64,000 nucleotides of DNA from an uncultured Prevotellaceae bacterium (GTDB taxonomy: Bacteria; Bacteroidota; Bacteroidia; Bacteroidales; Muribaculaceae): contig CALEJB010000034.1 in assembly GCA_937898675.1 (NCBI GenBank), forward strand, positions 29,377 through 93,376, read 5' to 3'. Made by a program: the position numbers and the translations under genes. Each line of letters opens with the position of its first letter. Position 1 is the first letter of the stretch. This document shows positions 43,901 to 52,700 of this stretch, piece by piece. The notes beneath the pieces were generated by a model. It made no database searches. It saw only the letters and a program-made list of their open reading frames with translations, and had not been told where the DNA came from.

Positions 43901-45147
43901 GTGCCTTGCACCAGTTTATAGAGCTGGATGGGTTTTTGACCAGTGTAGGTACTACTTTTAAAGTAACGGAAGCGCCATTGCCCATTGGTAGCATTGTAGC
44001 GAAGATATGAGCCACCACTTGCTTTTATAGTAGCATCACCGCTAACTGTAATAGACAACGTGTTAGTTAATGCGTTTGTGGATGTTGACAATGCATTGGA
44101 ATCAGAGCCATTACCAATGTAATTTCCACTGGCACTTTTGATTGCTCCATTGGAAACATCAATAGTAAATGACGCGGCATCGGTAGTTGCTGTTGATTCA
44201 ATTTTATTATTTGAGATGGTCACAGGAATGGTGTTGCTCACGGCATCAAGTGTAGCTAATCCGCCATTGAAAGCAACATTTCCATCTTCATTTTCAGATA
44301 CAATCAGATACTGCCCATTAGTAAGACCAGTTGTGGATGTTACCTTGACATAATAATTGCCAAGCTCGGGAGTGGCGGAAATCGTGTAAGTTGCCTCGGC
44401 AACTTCACTGTTAGTCATGCCGCTCTTGACGGCGATGGCCTTGATGGTCGTGGTCTCACTTACAGGGATAGCAGCGCTATAAACTGCGCTGCTTGTCGTG
44501 GGGGTCGTGCCATCGGTGGTGTAGTAGATGGTTGCACCGCTGGTGGCACACGAGATGGTTACATTCTGCGCTGAAGTATAGTTTCCTGCTTCAGGCGAGA
44601 ACGCAGGAGTCGCTACAGTCTCTTGCGTGGTGCCTTGCTCCAGTTTATAGAGCTGGATGGCTTTTTGGCTTGTGTATGTAGAACTTTTAAAATAACGGAA
44701 GCGGTCTTGTCCACTGGTAGCATTGTAGCGAAGATATGCACCGCCAGACGAAACGATTGTTGCGTCACCGTTTGTTTCAATAGACAATGTGTTGGTGTAT
44801 GCTTCGCTTGTGCTTGCTGACAATGCATTGGAATTAGATTTATTACCAATGTAATACTTACTGGCGCTCTTGATTGTTCCCTGGGAAACATCAATAGTAA
44901 ATGATGCGGCATCGGTCGTTGATGTTGATGCAATTTTACCATTAGAGATGGTCACCGGAATGGTGTTGCTCGGGGCATCAAATGTAGTTAATCCGCCATT
45001 GAAAGCAACATTTTTGCCTTCATAAACAATCAGATACTGTCCATTGGTAAGACCCGCTGTGGATGTTACCTTAACATAATCTGCTGCCCAGCCCACGCCG
45101 AAGGCGAGGAGGGCTGTTAAGAGAAAGGTTAGTAATTTTTTCTTCAT
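37978..45147 (-). CDS. Giant secreted repeat protein (chitobiase C-terminal-like repeats)
   Basis: 2389 aa. Signal peptide (MKKKLLTFLLTALLAFGVGWA). Two N-terminal domains of about 150 residues (YVKVTSTAGLTNGQYLIV ... YIGNKSNSNALS). Between and after them are at least eight CHB_HEX_C-type beta domains, recognised by ATIYYTTDGTTPTTSS or TTVYYTTDGSEPTAE. There is also an OB-like segment near residue 1440 (FNDLTTTGVKVRFMNP ... VYFGKRDTG). A third copy of the N-terminal domain type lies near residue 1850. The C-terminal 600 residues are unique, and the shared tail ends it (RYYNIMGMESEQPIEGVN ... VKVMR). No catalytic motif was recognised; probably a surface fibre, adhesin or scaffold. Leader about 300 nt. 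Confidence 0.85.
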   Translation of the reverse strand: MKKKLLTFLLTALLAFGVGWAADYVKVTSTAGLTNGQYLIVYEGKNVAFNGGLTTFDAPSNTIPVTISNGKIASTSTTDAASFTIDVSQGTIKSASKYYIGNKSNSNALSASTSEAYTNTLSIETNGDATIVSSGGAYLRYNATSGQDRFRYFKSSTYTSQKAIQLYKLEQGTTQETVATPAFSPEAGNYTSAQNVTISCATSGATIYYTTDGTTPTTSSAVYSAAIPVSETTTIKAIAVKSGMTNSEVAEATYTISATPELGNYYVKVTSTTGLTNGQYLIVSENEDGNVAFNGGLATLDAVSNTIPVTISNNKIESTATTDAASFTIDVSNGAIKSASGNYIGNGSDSNALSTSTNALTNTLSITVSGDATIKASGGSYLRYNATNGQWRFRYFKSSTYTGQKPIQLYKLVQGTTPDTVATPAFSPAGGTYSAAQNVTISCATEGATIYYTTDGNDPTTSSDVYSTAIPVSETTTIKAIAVKSGMTNSEVATAVYTINIVPDTVATPAFSPAGGTYSAAQNVTISCATSGATIYYTTDGTTPTTSSNVYSAAIPVSETTTIKAIAVKSGMTDSEVATATYTIESTPTPSTDFTLVTDASQLAAGDEIIIANSGAAGSAVALSTNQTTNNRGETSVTISNDLKITNPSSDVQIITLEGNSDGWYFNVGNGYLYAASSNANHIKTKTTKDDNAKAAISISDNVASVIFQGDNTHNVLQYNSGSHLFSCYSGATQKRVYIYHRAGTPVVDVEEPEITPATGTYYESQTVSIDVPEGTTVYYTTDGSEPTAEDGTEYTGEFTATYTAGGTTTVKAIAIDGNGNESDVVSVEYTWGTFSVTISPATQTFSGASTVSGTITATPSDATVEYSFDNTTWVTYTDGFTTPDVDIDESVTVYARATKGGATVTDTATYTREALPAPAAPTFTVEGGAVEAGTVVTITAPEGCTLFVNGTAVTSPYEMTIDEAQTVTAYAVNSEGTQSTMVSYSFTIAAPSVKCEAVIEFKNNDSDAGTDITDNSIKDYYVSGAGYISSITDISKVYKGLTGLKFSSSSVNGNITFNLAEQADGWRATKITLNAKKYGGDAAALKLTAYSEQGTQTPNSQSLTESLADYEFDLDGRDITGFKIAALKRAYLKSITIEYICTPIIDVEEPEITPATGTYYESQTVSIDVPEGTTVYYTTDGSEPTAEDGTEYTGEFTATYTAGGTTTVKAIAIDSIGNASEVVTATYTWGKPAVSINPGSRNVTTATQISVSLSAEPEGCTIYYTTDGSTPTASSAQYDGTAIPVSLNEVGDQVVIKAIAVINGLTSDVATATYKYVEQLVNVNAPFFSPLVNNTYYGDQTLEIGCTTNNADIYYEITEVTGATAPAAGSVSDPGNNSTFYNAPVPMTVGHSYYVKAVAYVGSTPSTISEGWYIIKDESEFEGVSGVTYVKSCKEFNDLTTTGVKVRFMNPVQVVYHSTYTNNGEFAEYCYVRDNSDYACVYFGKRDTGNKTIYQMGDWIDGSQIEGEVNIWDNNFHNQLGTSSHSITSWPSQALGWSEVIPNTATCAEIAGGTTDGANLWGNYVHVRYTTMSDVHDYSTSDPKHTGYINDPSGVDTYYDKFYRWSAGTCSYQNHNEAINCLGDYDQEFFTAKQNAGATFDVYGVVDYYKPYDLPFEICPIDFLWIYKPVVPAGGEFTSTQTINLTATQPEWAAEGVVIYYKTDDMEDWAVYNGPFDISSTTTLQAYAEVPAKKNDTAETDYNDYVRSVTVSATYTFTNIADPVISPESCVIEVNDGTSVSVSVATNSTSAAGTVTIYTTNGEDPRTSDEVYTVTDGIDNLTIDETTTVTAISYIVVGEETIWSNPVSETYTFVKKNGVEYTLCKTAPVVGNVYVIVNKAHQMGLSTQQNANNRGSVGVMFKDNTGKDVVYGNDELAQFTLEAAVGGRYYFKTLNGDQAGYLCVETNDRANLVTEAAHDDNGADVASVSIGASNNNVDKSYIATISYSYNGVTRYLRYFNNGHIFSTYTDGALNEDVFLYGIEATPLAYVEASGEMGKQYTISDQLIGAWAVNDGTHRYLWAKDQGNLSIDKTFARADQTDYMCALADQDIAMGQTREWDQSNWVILDFGGLSTDISPEDYVGMRIQSTTVKGEYVDDMNFRIALGEAPTAVVGETATGYPGYTSDPFESNTGTDYWYNQYTTVNFVADNLNVGTNEGAVAGAASPQSGRPMFFMNPKIQEIAHVWAVYAGTDNGYDKFDVYECADGQNFYDLSGSFWVSVNDGWLYNKLNTTDNSYGRPDVSGDFALAIGGNYAFHVAVNRTSANYGPRRAAVKDSDNDADFKVYPLDIPAVHLDPTGVTDLTGVKTVSSVRYYNIMGMESEQPIEGVNIVVTRYTDGTSSTVKVMR
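41503..41703 (-). repeat. Near-identical 201-bp direct repeat, copy 1
   Basis: Inside the giant protein gene, encoding the EEPEITPATGTYYESQ / TTVYYTTDGSEPTAE domain. It matches 42697-42897 at an offset of 1194 bp with only about two visible mismatches over 201 bp. Confidence 0.85.
42697..42897 (-). repeat. Near-identical 201-bp direct repeat, copy 2
   Basis: Second copy of the repeat at 41503-41703. Identity of this level at the DNA level points to recent duplication or gene conversion. Confidence 0.85.
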
Positions 45148-45448
45148 AATAATTTGAAAATGTTATTTATTAATTGAGTTTATTTTGATTTTGAATTATC
45201 TGTCAGCGAGGCGCCAAGTGGCCGGGATGCGGCGGCGCCATATAACAAAAATCCAGCCGCAATCCATGCAAGTCATGGTAATTGGGCTGGACGTGCCGTA
45301 AGAGTGTGCTCCGCGCAGACTGACTGCCGTGGAGGTTATCCACTATGCAAAAATAGCAGAACTGCTCATGGCCAATCGATTGCCGGGTGCAAACTCTTTT
45401 TTGTTTCATCGTTTTGACTCCATCCAGGCATCAATTTGGCCTGAATTT
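45148..45448 (-). promoter_or_regulatory. Long 5' leader of the giant protein gene
   Basis: About 300 nt between the promoter at 45454-45484 and the ATG at 45147. It includes a GC-rich stretch (GGCGCCGCCGCATCCCGGCC on the minus strand). No gene or known RNA motif is seen. Confidence 0.4.
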
Positions 45449-45453
45449 GACCG

Positions 45454-45484
45454 CAAAATTAGACATTATTATATAATTAGACAA
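45454..45484 (-). promoter_or_regulatory. Promoter of the giant protein gene
   Basis: Minus-strand TTG (45482-45484), 20 nt, TAATTTTG (45454-45461). Confidence 0.65.
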
Positions 45485-45621
45485 GAAATCAATGCTAATT
45501 TATTGCGACAACATGCCATTTTTTTCGGCGGCTCCGCCCTGCAAGCCGCCCACAAGCCAAAACAATGAATGTGATAACGTTTTTTAACTCTTTGTTTCGG
45601 TTCCAATGACGGGAAAGGCAC

Positions 45622-45629
45622 TATTTTTG
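45622..45629 (+). promoter_or_regulatory. -7 box upstream of the tubulin-like/actin-like locus
   Basis: TATTTTTG, 52 nt upstream of the vWA lipoprotein ATG; the -33 element (TTTC at 23 nt) is weak. It is the only plausible promoter before this run of plus-strand genes. Confidence 0.5.
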
Positions 45630-45680
45630 CATAATTTACGGGATAGTGTTCCCGCATCAATACCGAGAAAAAGAAATATC

Positions 45681-47132
45681 ATGGTAAAAATGAAACGATT
45701 ACCAGCCCTTGCAGGGTTGTTGCTGATGCTGCTGTGCGGCATGTCGTGCGGCGGTCACGGCGCGCTGGAGAAGGCGGTGCGCGCCGCGCTGGTCAACGGC
45801 GACACGACCAAGGCGATGTATGACTCGCTGTGCAGCATGGTCACCGCCAATGCCGACAAGTACCGTGACCTGGTGACCGATGCCGGCCAGGTTGACCACA
45901 AGAAAATGGCCGATTTCATCGAAGAAATCGGGTCGCACCTGCGGCCGCCCATGCATTGGGACACGCGCTCCTATGGCGGCGTTCAGGACCTGTCGCTGAC
46001 GGTGTACTTTGAGCGCAGCGGCTCGATGGTGCCCTATGACTCGCGCAGCGGCGGCGGCCAGTTGAAAAAGACCGTCAACGACCTCATCAACCGCTTTCCG
46101 GCGGGCAGCAAGGTGGACATCAACATCGTGAACGACGGCATCTACCCCTACCGGCACAGCGTGGACGAGTTCCTGCAGGACCGCGACATCTACCAGAGCA
46201 CGGCGGGCATGGGCGATGCGGCATACACCGACTTCCAGCTGATTTTCAACAAAATCCTCGAGGCGCAGCAGCCCGGCAACGTGAGCGTGCTGGTGAGCGA
46301 CCTCATCTACTCGCCGCGCGACACCCGCGGCGTGAGCCTGGACAAAATCTTCAACGAGGAGAACTCCCTCGCCACCCGCGTTTTTGCCAAATACAAAGGC
46401 AAGAGCGTGGTAGTGCAGCAATTCATGGGCGACTACAACGGCAAGTACTATCCTTATAACAATGTGCCGTTTGAATACAGCGGCAAGCGTCCCTACTACC
46501 TGGTCATCATCGCCGACACCGAGGTGATGAACCAACTGGCCAGCGACAGCCGCTACAAGGGTACCCTTGAACCCGACGGCTGCACAGGCAGTTACCGCTT
46601 TAACCAAGGCACCAACGAGGTGCCCGTGCAAGTGCTGCCCGACTGGAAAGACAACGCGGGCCGTTTCCGCGCCAAGCACGGCAACGAACTGGTGCTGGAC
46701 AACTGCCAAGGCGACCGTCAGACGGGCAAGCTGTGCTTCTCGCTGGCAGCCAACCTGGGCGGCATGATGCAGGACGATGCCATGCTTGAGGATGCCAACA
46801 GTTATGACGTGCAAAGCGTTGACGGATATACCCTTAAGGTTCAGCGCATCACCCCCGACATGGTGACCGCCAACAACAAGGACTATCTGGAGGGCATGAC
46901 GCACATCCTGACGCTGACGGGCGACCAAAAGAGCCCCCGCGACGAGGTGCGCATCTCGCTGCGCAACGAGTTGCCGCAGTGGATTGCCCGCTCGTCGGCC
47001 ACAAGCGATACAAGCGCTGCCGGCGGTTTCGCATCGACAACCCTCGGTCTGGACCAGCTGCTGGGCGGCATGTTCCAGGCGATGCGCGGCGGCAACAGCT
47101 ACTTTGACATCGTCGTCAAACTGCAACGGTAA
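45681..47132 (+). CDS. vWA-like lipoprotein of the tubulin/actin-like locus
   Basis: 483 aa. Lipoprotein signal with Cys23 (LLMLLCGMSCGG). A von Willebrand factor A-like domain starts near residue 103: TVYFERSGSMVPYD carries the S-x-S of a MIDAS site, but with Glu111 in place of the first Asp. Later come GDAAYTDFQLIFNKIL (possible MIDAS Thr/Asp) and VSVLVSDLIYSPR. vWA domains bind protein partners through a metal. A C-terminal beta domain of about 200 residues is unassigned. First gene of the locus; the membrane protein starts 35 nt after its stop. ATG 45681 is required by the lipobox. The vWA call rests on pattern, not alignment. Confidence 0.72.
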   Translation: MVKMKRLPALAGLLLMLLCGMSCGGHGALEKAVRAALVNGDTTKAMYDSLCSMVTANADKYRDLVTDAGQVDHKKMADFIEEIGSHLRPPMHWDTRSYGGVQDLSLTVYFERSGSMVPYDSRSGGGQLKKTVNDLINRFPAGSKVDINIVNDGIYPYRHSVDEFLQDRDIYQSTAGMGDAAYTDFQLIFNKILEAQQPGNVSVLVSDLIYSPRDTRGVSLDKIFNEENSLATRVFAKYKGKSVVVQQFMGDYNGKYYPYNNVPFEYSGKRPYYLVIIADTEVMNQLASDSRYKGTLEPDGCTGSYRFNQGTNEVPVQVLPDWKDNAGRFRAKHGNELVLDNCQGDRQTGKLCFSLAANLGGMMQDDAMLEDANSYDVQSVDGYTLKVQRITPDMVTANNKDYLEGMTHILTLTGDQKSPRDEVRISLRNELPQWIARSSATSDTSAAGGFASTTLGLDQLLGGMFQAMRGGNSYFDIVVKLQR

Positions 47133-47167
47133 CATCTTCAACCCACGACATCACCAACAACAAGAAT

Positions 47168-47623
47168 ATGAAACACTTAGTGTATTTAATCATCGGCGTT
47201 GCCATCACGATTGTCTTTTTTGTGCTGAGCTGCAGCGACAGCTTCAACATCTATGAGCAACTGTTCTTCAGCCAGGGCTACAACGACAAGATGTTCAACC
47301 TGGACATGTATCCCGTGATTGCCGCCATCACCATCGTGGTGGCATGGGGCGCCGCCGCCTTGTACTACTACGCCATCGACTCGGTGAAGTTTGACCGCTG
47401 GTATCACTGGCTGGCCGTGCTGGGCATCGTGGCGGTGTTCACCCCCGTGGTGTGCTACATCTACAACGACACCAAGTTTGCCGCCGCCGGCCTGATGTAT
47501 GCCGGCGAGGCCATCTCGTTTGAGTTCCAGACCGCATTATTCTCGGCGCTGCTGTTCATCGTGGCGTCCTACTCGATGCGCTGGTGGAGCCGCAACTGCC
47601 GCCACACCCCGCTGCCGCAGTAA
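47168..47623 (+). CDS. Four-helix membrane protein
   Basis: 151 aa with four predicted membrane helices (about residues 5-22, 48-68, 79-98 and 118-138: VYLIIGVAITIVFFVLSC, YPVIAAITIVVAWGAAALYYY, WLAVLGIVAVFTPVVCYIY, ALFSALLFIVASYSM). No family recognised. Its place between the vWA lipoprotein and the tubulin-like gene suggests an inner-membrane subunit of the same system. Confidence 0.72.
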   Translation: MKHLVYLIIGVAITIVFFVLSCSDSFNIYEQLFFSQGYNDKMFNLDMYPVIAAITIVVAWGAAALYYYAIDSVKFDRWYHWLAVLGIVAVFTPVVCYIYNDTKFAAAGLMYAGEAISFEFQTALFSALLFIVASYSMRWWSRNCRHTPLPQ

Positions 47624-47647
47624 ACTTTCCACGCGCCATGCTAGAAA

Positions 47648-48153
47648 TTTTTCACGCTAAGGCGCTAAGGCGCAAAGATTTAAAGGACAAAGAATTATTA
47701 TGATTGACAAAAGAGTTTGGGCCGATGATGGAACCCGACCGATTTTAGACGCAATCTATGAGGTCTACAGTCAGTTGGGACCGGGATTGCTTGAGTCAGT
47801 CTATGAGCGGGCGCTCATGATTGAACTGAAATCACGGGGCATCAAAGCTCAAAACCAAGTTCCAATCAATGCCTCCTACAAAGGTCAGGACTTAGGATTA
47901 GAATTTGTTGTCGACATCCTTGTAGAAGATAAATTCATCCTTGAACTCAAGTCTGTAGAAGAACTACATCCAGTTTATAAGAAGCAGTTGCTTACCTATT
48001 TGAAACTTTCTGATAAACATTTAGGTTTTTTGGTAAACTTCAACCAGGCTTTGTTGAAAGATGGCATTAAGCGAATCGCCAATAATTTTGTTGAACCAAA
48101 ACAAAACGATATATAAATAAACTTAGCGCCTTAGCGCCTTAGCGTGAGAAAAA
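47648..48153 (+). mobile_element. Putative inserted cassette with inverted repeats carrying a GxxExxY gene
   Basis: Left repeat 47648-47677 (core CACGCTAAGGCGCTAAGGCG) is the reverse complement of the right repeat 48122-48153 (core CGCCTTAGCGCCTTAGCGTG), apart from a 2-nt gap and one mismatch. Each contains a tandem CTAAGGCG motif. The single gene between them is unlike its neighbours in codon use (more A/T-ending codons). The flanking genes belong together, so this looks like a small insertion in the operon. No transposase and no clear target duplication are seen. Confidence 0.6.
47700..48116 (+). CDS. GxxExxY family protein
   Basis: 138 aa. It carries the family signature GPGLLESVYERAL near the N-terminus, then KAQNQVPINASYKGQDLGLEFVVDILVEDKFILELKSVEEL, whose D...E-x-K pattern recalls PD-(D/E)XK nuclease folds, and LLTYLKLSDKHLGFLVNFN. 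The function of the family (PF13366) is unknown. Codon use is clearly AT-richer than the surrounding genes, and inverted repeats flank it, consistent with horizontal entry. Confidence 0.9.
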   Translation: MIDKRVWADDGTRPILDAIYEVYSQLGPGLLESVYERALMIELKSRGIKAQNQVPINASYKGQDLGLEFVVDILVEDKFILELKSVEELHPVYKKQLLTYLKLSDKHLGFLVNFNQALLKDGIKRIANNFVEPKQNDI

Positions 48154-48197
48154 GGCTTGGGGCTTGGATGGCGCGATAATATATTAACAAACAAGAA

Positions 48198-49724
48198 ATG
48201 AGACTATTCTTATTTGCTATCGGAGGTACGGGATCGCGCGTGCTCAAGTCGCTGCTAATGCTGTCGGCAGCCGGCGTCAGGCCCCTGGACGAGAACGGCA
48301 AGGCCGTGCGCGACCTGGAAATCGTGCCCGTCATCATCGACCCGCACAAGGCTAACGAGGACCTCAAGCGCACCGAGGCGCTGCTCAACGACTACCGCGA
48401 AATTCGCCGCAAGCTCTACGGTAACGACCCCAACGCCGACGGATTCTTTGCCAACCGCATCGTGACCTTGAGGGAAATCATGAGCAACACTAGCGTGGTG
48501 CTCAACGACACGTTCATCTTCAACCTGGGCGCCGTGGAGAACAGCAAGTTCCGCGAATTCATCGGCTATGACACGATGAACGAGGCTAACCAGGCCCTCA
48601 CGTCGCTGCTGTTTGCCGACTACCAGCTCGAGAACAAGATGAACATCGGTTTTGTGGGCAGCCCCAACATCGGCAGCGTGGCGCTCAACCAAATCAAGGA
48701 CAGCAACGAGTTCAAGGCCTTCAGCAACATCTTCCGCCAGGGTGACCGCATCTTCTTCATCAGCAGCATCTTTGGCGGCACCGGGGCATCGGGCTTCCCC
48801 ATCATGGTCAAGAACATCCGCCAGGCCGCCAACCTCGAGGGCATCGAGAATCGCGACGCCCTGAGCCGCGCGCCCATCGGCGGCCTGACGGTGCTCCCCT
48901 ACTTCACCCTCGAGGGCAACAAGAACGACCAGCGCATCGCCACCAGCGACTTCATCGTCAAGACGCAGAGCGCCCTCTATTACTACATGAAAACGCTCAC
49001 GGGCGCCAACGACAGCAACGTGAACAGCATCTACTACCTGGGCGACCAGGTGAGGAGCAAGCCCTACATCTACGACCCGGGCGAGCACGGCCAGCGCAAC
49101 AACGCCCACCTCATCGAGCTCATCGGTGCCCTGGCGCCGCTCAACTTTGCCGGCGTTCCCGACAACAAACTCACCGACATGGACGGATACCCACTGGACA
49201 CCAAGGCCTATGAATATGCCCTCGCCAAGGACGAATTGAGCATCAACTTCCTGTCGCTGGGCCGCCGCACACGCCAGCTCATCTACGAGCCCCTGTGCAA
49301 GTTCCACCTGCTGTACCTGTTCCTGGCCACCGGCTTTGAAAACATCATCGGCCAGGGATTCACCAAGGACCATCCCCAAATCACCGACGACTTTAAGATG
49401 TCGCAGTTCTACCGCACATTGAAGGACCAGTTCCTTGAGAGCTACACCATGTGGCTGAGCGAGATGAACGACAACATGCGCAGCGTGGCGCTGTTCAAAC
49501 CCGGCGAATTTGACATGAGCAACGCCATTGAGGGCGTGAGCGTGAAGAAGAACAGCTTCTTTGGCCACAAGAAGGTGGACAACGACGTGCTCAAGAGCGA
49601 GATGAACAAGTTGAGCCTCAACAACGCCAAGTACAGCGACCACACCGTCGAGTTCAAGTTGATGGACCTGTTCAACCAAGCGGCCCGCAACGTGTTCAAA
49701 GACCGTTATGAAAACATCAATTAG
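48198..49724 (+). CDS. Tubulin/FtsZ-like GTPase
   Basis: 508 aa, no signal peptide. The N-terminus MRLFLFAIGGTGSRVLKSL has a glycine-rich nucleotide loop. Residues 192-199 (FGGTGASG, in FFISSIFGGTGASGFPIMVK) match the tubulin/FtsZ signature GGGTG(T/S)G in the expected place after a strand. The overall pattern fits the bacterial tubulin-like family (PF13809 type), whose members probably bind GTP and may polymerise. The C-terminal half is helical and unassigned. It lies 22 nt before the actin-like ATPase gene; the two are almost certainly one unit. Confidence 0.78.
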   Translation: MRLFLFAIGGTGSRVLKSLLMLSAAGVRPLDENGKAVRDLEIVPVIIDPHKANEDLKRTEALLNDYREIRRKLYGNDPNADGFFANRIVTLREIMSNTSVVLNDTFIFNLGAVENSKFREFIGYDTMNEANQALTSLLFADYQLENKMNIGFVGSPNIGSVALNQIKDSNEFKAFSNIFRQGDRIFFISSIFGGTGASGFPIMVKNIRQAANLEGIENRDALSRAPIGGLTVLPYFTLEGNKNDQRIATSDFIVKTQSALYYYMKTLTGANDSNVNSIYYLGDQVRSKPYIYDPGEHGQRNNAHLIELIGALAPLNFAGVPDNKLTDMDGYPLDTKAYEYALAKDELSINFLSLGRRTRQLIYEPLCKFHLLYLFLATGFENIIGQGFTKDHPQITDDFKMSQFYRTLKDQFLESYTMWLSEMNDNMRSVALFKPGEFDMSNAIEGVSVKKNSFFGHKKVDNDVLKSEMNKLSLNNAKYSDHTVEFKLMDLFNQAARNVFKDRYENIN

Positions 49725-49745
49725 AATCCCCAAAACTCTCAACCA

Positions 49746-52700
49746 ATGAGCGAGATATTATCATATAGCAACAACAACACCAAGAATGGTGAGGAGGACT
49801 GGATTGAACGCGGCCCGTACTGCGACGACGACATCGCGCGCATCAAGGACCCCGACGGCGGCCTGAGCGAGAACCCGCGCACCGCCATCCCCAGCCCGCT
49901 GGCACAGCTCGACCTGGTGAAAAACGCCTTCAAGCAACTGGCCAACGACCGCCTGCGCGGCGCCAGAATGAACGAGCGCCTGGTGAGCAACGCCCTGGAT
50001 GTGGCACAGCTGTTCTTTGACTACGAGAACCACAAGGACTACCTGCGCATCATCCGCTGGAACCGCGAGGAGTGCCTGGAACAACTGATGGCCAACCCGC
50101 AACACAAACTGTACGGCGAGACGCTCAACCTGTTCCTGATGAGCGACAAGGTCTATAACTTCGACATGCTCAAGGACTGGTACATCCTGATGTGGGACCG
50201 CAAGGTGCTGGGCGGCACGTCGCCCGCCTCGGTTGTGATGGCCGCCCCCGCCGTGAGCGCCATCGACGCCATCAAGGTTGAGCAAGGCGTGAGCCTGTTC
50301 AGCGAGGTGCGCCACCTGTGGCAGCGCGACGAGGACTTCGTCTATTACATGTACCTGCTCATGAACGCCTACCCCGCCCTGCGCCTGCACTGCGGCGAGG
50401 TGTATGCCTATATGCAAAAGAACCTCGAGCCCCTGCGCGCCAACCGTCCCGCGCTCTATCAGCGCCTCACTGCCGTCATCCCCAACCTGGATGCCCTGGA
50501 CGAGGGACGCGCGAGCGCCGTGCTGGAACAACTTGAGCACAGCTACGACCCCTTTGGCGGCGGCATCGACGTGAGCGTGCTGGGCGCGCGTTTCTACCAC
50601 AAGCGCGTGCTGGACATCCGCACGGCAGCCAGCGAGAGCGACTTCGTCATTGCGCCGACGCTGCCCCAAGGCCAGGGCGAACTGCCGCTGGTGCTGGTCA
50701 ACGGCTTCAACGGCAGCGTGGAACAGTACCGCTACATTGACAAGGAATGGGACAGCGCCACACAGGTCTATGCCGACAACCTCGCGCTCAACGACCGCAA
50801 GTTGCCCGACACCTCGATACAATACCCGTTTGTCACCACCGACGACTTCCTGACCGACACCATTGTACGCCTGGACAGCGGCTGTGTGATTGACACCGAC
50901 CACTTCTTTGACGGCAACATCAAGCCGCGCACACCACAACCCACCTGCGGCTACCTGTTGCCCATCAAGCCATTGCTGTTCACCTACTTTGACACCAGCT
51001 ACATCAAAGGCACCATTGCCGGCAGGAATGTGATGGACATCGAGGAGTATGCCGACGGCAGCGTGATGGTAACCCTGCGCATCCGCGTCAAGAAAGGCGA
51101 GAACCGCTTCATCGAGATGTCGCGCAAATACTTCCCCATCAACGACCACACCTGGACCTTTGACGAGCACCGCGGCACAGGCCGCGTGGTGGGCGCCACA
51201 CTGTCTGCCTCGATTTTCCCGTTTGTCAAGACCGACACCAACGACGACTACACCGTGGAACTGTTCACCATGATAGAAAACGGCGGCGCCACATTGCGCT
51301 TTTACAAGGAGGGCATGAAGATTGACGGCCTCAACGTGCGTGACAACGACCGCTCACACGCCGGCTACAGCACCACTTACTATGACGTTGACGGCTCGTT
51401 TGACTACATCGACGTGAGCGTGCAGAACCATCTGGGCCGCTCCAGCGGCGTGATTATCCCGCAGTGGAAACCCTATATGCCCAGCGCCAAGGAACTGATA
51501 TTTGCCGTGGACTTCGGCACCACCAACACTCATGTCGAGTGGGCCGAAAAGGGGCAGCCGTCACAGCCGTTCACCTTTGAGTACGGCTCGACGCAGGTGC
51601 TCGTCGCCTCGCTGCACAAGCCACACTCGCTGGAATATGCCGAGCAGGTGCAGCGCGTGGAGTTTGTGCCGCGCGAGATTGACAACATCTACGGTTTCCC
51701 GCTGCGCTCCACCTTGGCGCGCAACGAGAACAGCGGCATGGGATGCAACCTCTTCAGCGACGTGAACATCCCGTTCCTGTATGAGCGCCGCTATTTCCAC
51801 GGCTATGAGGTGACCACCAACCTCAAGTGGAAGGGCGACACCGAGCTGGCCAAAGCCTTCCTGCGCGAGCTGACGCTGCTCATCAAGGCCAAGGCCCTGC
51901 TCGAGAATGCCGACCTGCGCCGCACCGAAATCGTTTATTTCTACCCCGTGAGCATGGGCGGCGCCGACCGCAACACACTGGAAGAGAGTTGGACCGAACT
52001 GTTCAACACCTACATCGGCGCCGACAGTGACCGCCTGCGCAGCTATCCCGAGAGCCTCGCGCCCGCCGCCTATTACAGCGGTGCCGAGGTGGCCGGGGCA
52101 AGCTATGTGTCCATCGACATTGGCGGCGGCACCTGTGACACCGTCATCTACCAGCCCAGCGAGGACCGCATGCGCAGCGAGCCGGTCGCCATCTCGTCGT
52201 TCCGCTTTGCCGGCAACGCCATCTTTGGCGACGGCTTTACCGACAAGGACGCCGACAACAACCCGTTGCTGCAGCACTACACCCGCTACTTCAAGCAACT
52301 CATCGAGAATGACAAGGGCAACAACATTGCCTACCTGAGCAGCATCATGAGCGACATCATGGCCCAAAAGCGCAGCGAGGACATCAACGCCTTCCTCTTC
52401 TCGATTGAGAACGTAGAGGAACTGCGCACCCTGCGCGAGATCGACCGCAACCTGTACAGTTACAACGCATTGCTGCGCAACGACAGCCAGCGGCGCCTGA
52501 TATTCATGTACTTCTACAGCGCCATCATCTACTACATCGCCCAGGCAATGAAGCAACGCGGCTATGAGATGCCCAAGCAGATTTACTTCTCGGGCACGGG
52601 CAGCAAGATATTGAACATCCTGGGCTCGCACAGCCGCACCGGCATGCTCACCCAACTCATCATTGAGTGCGTCTATGGCAAGCAGTATGACGAACTGTTT

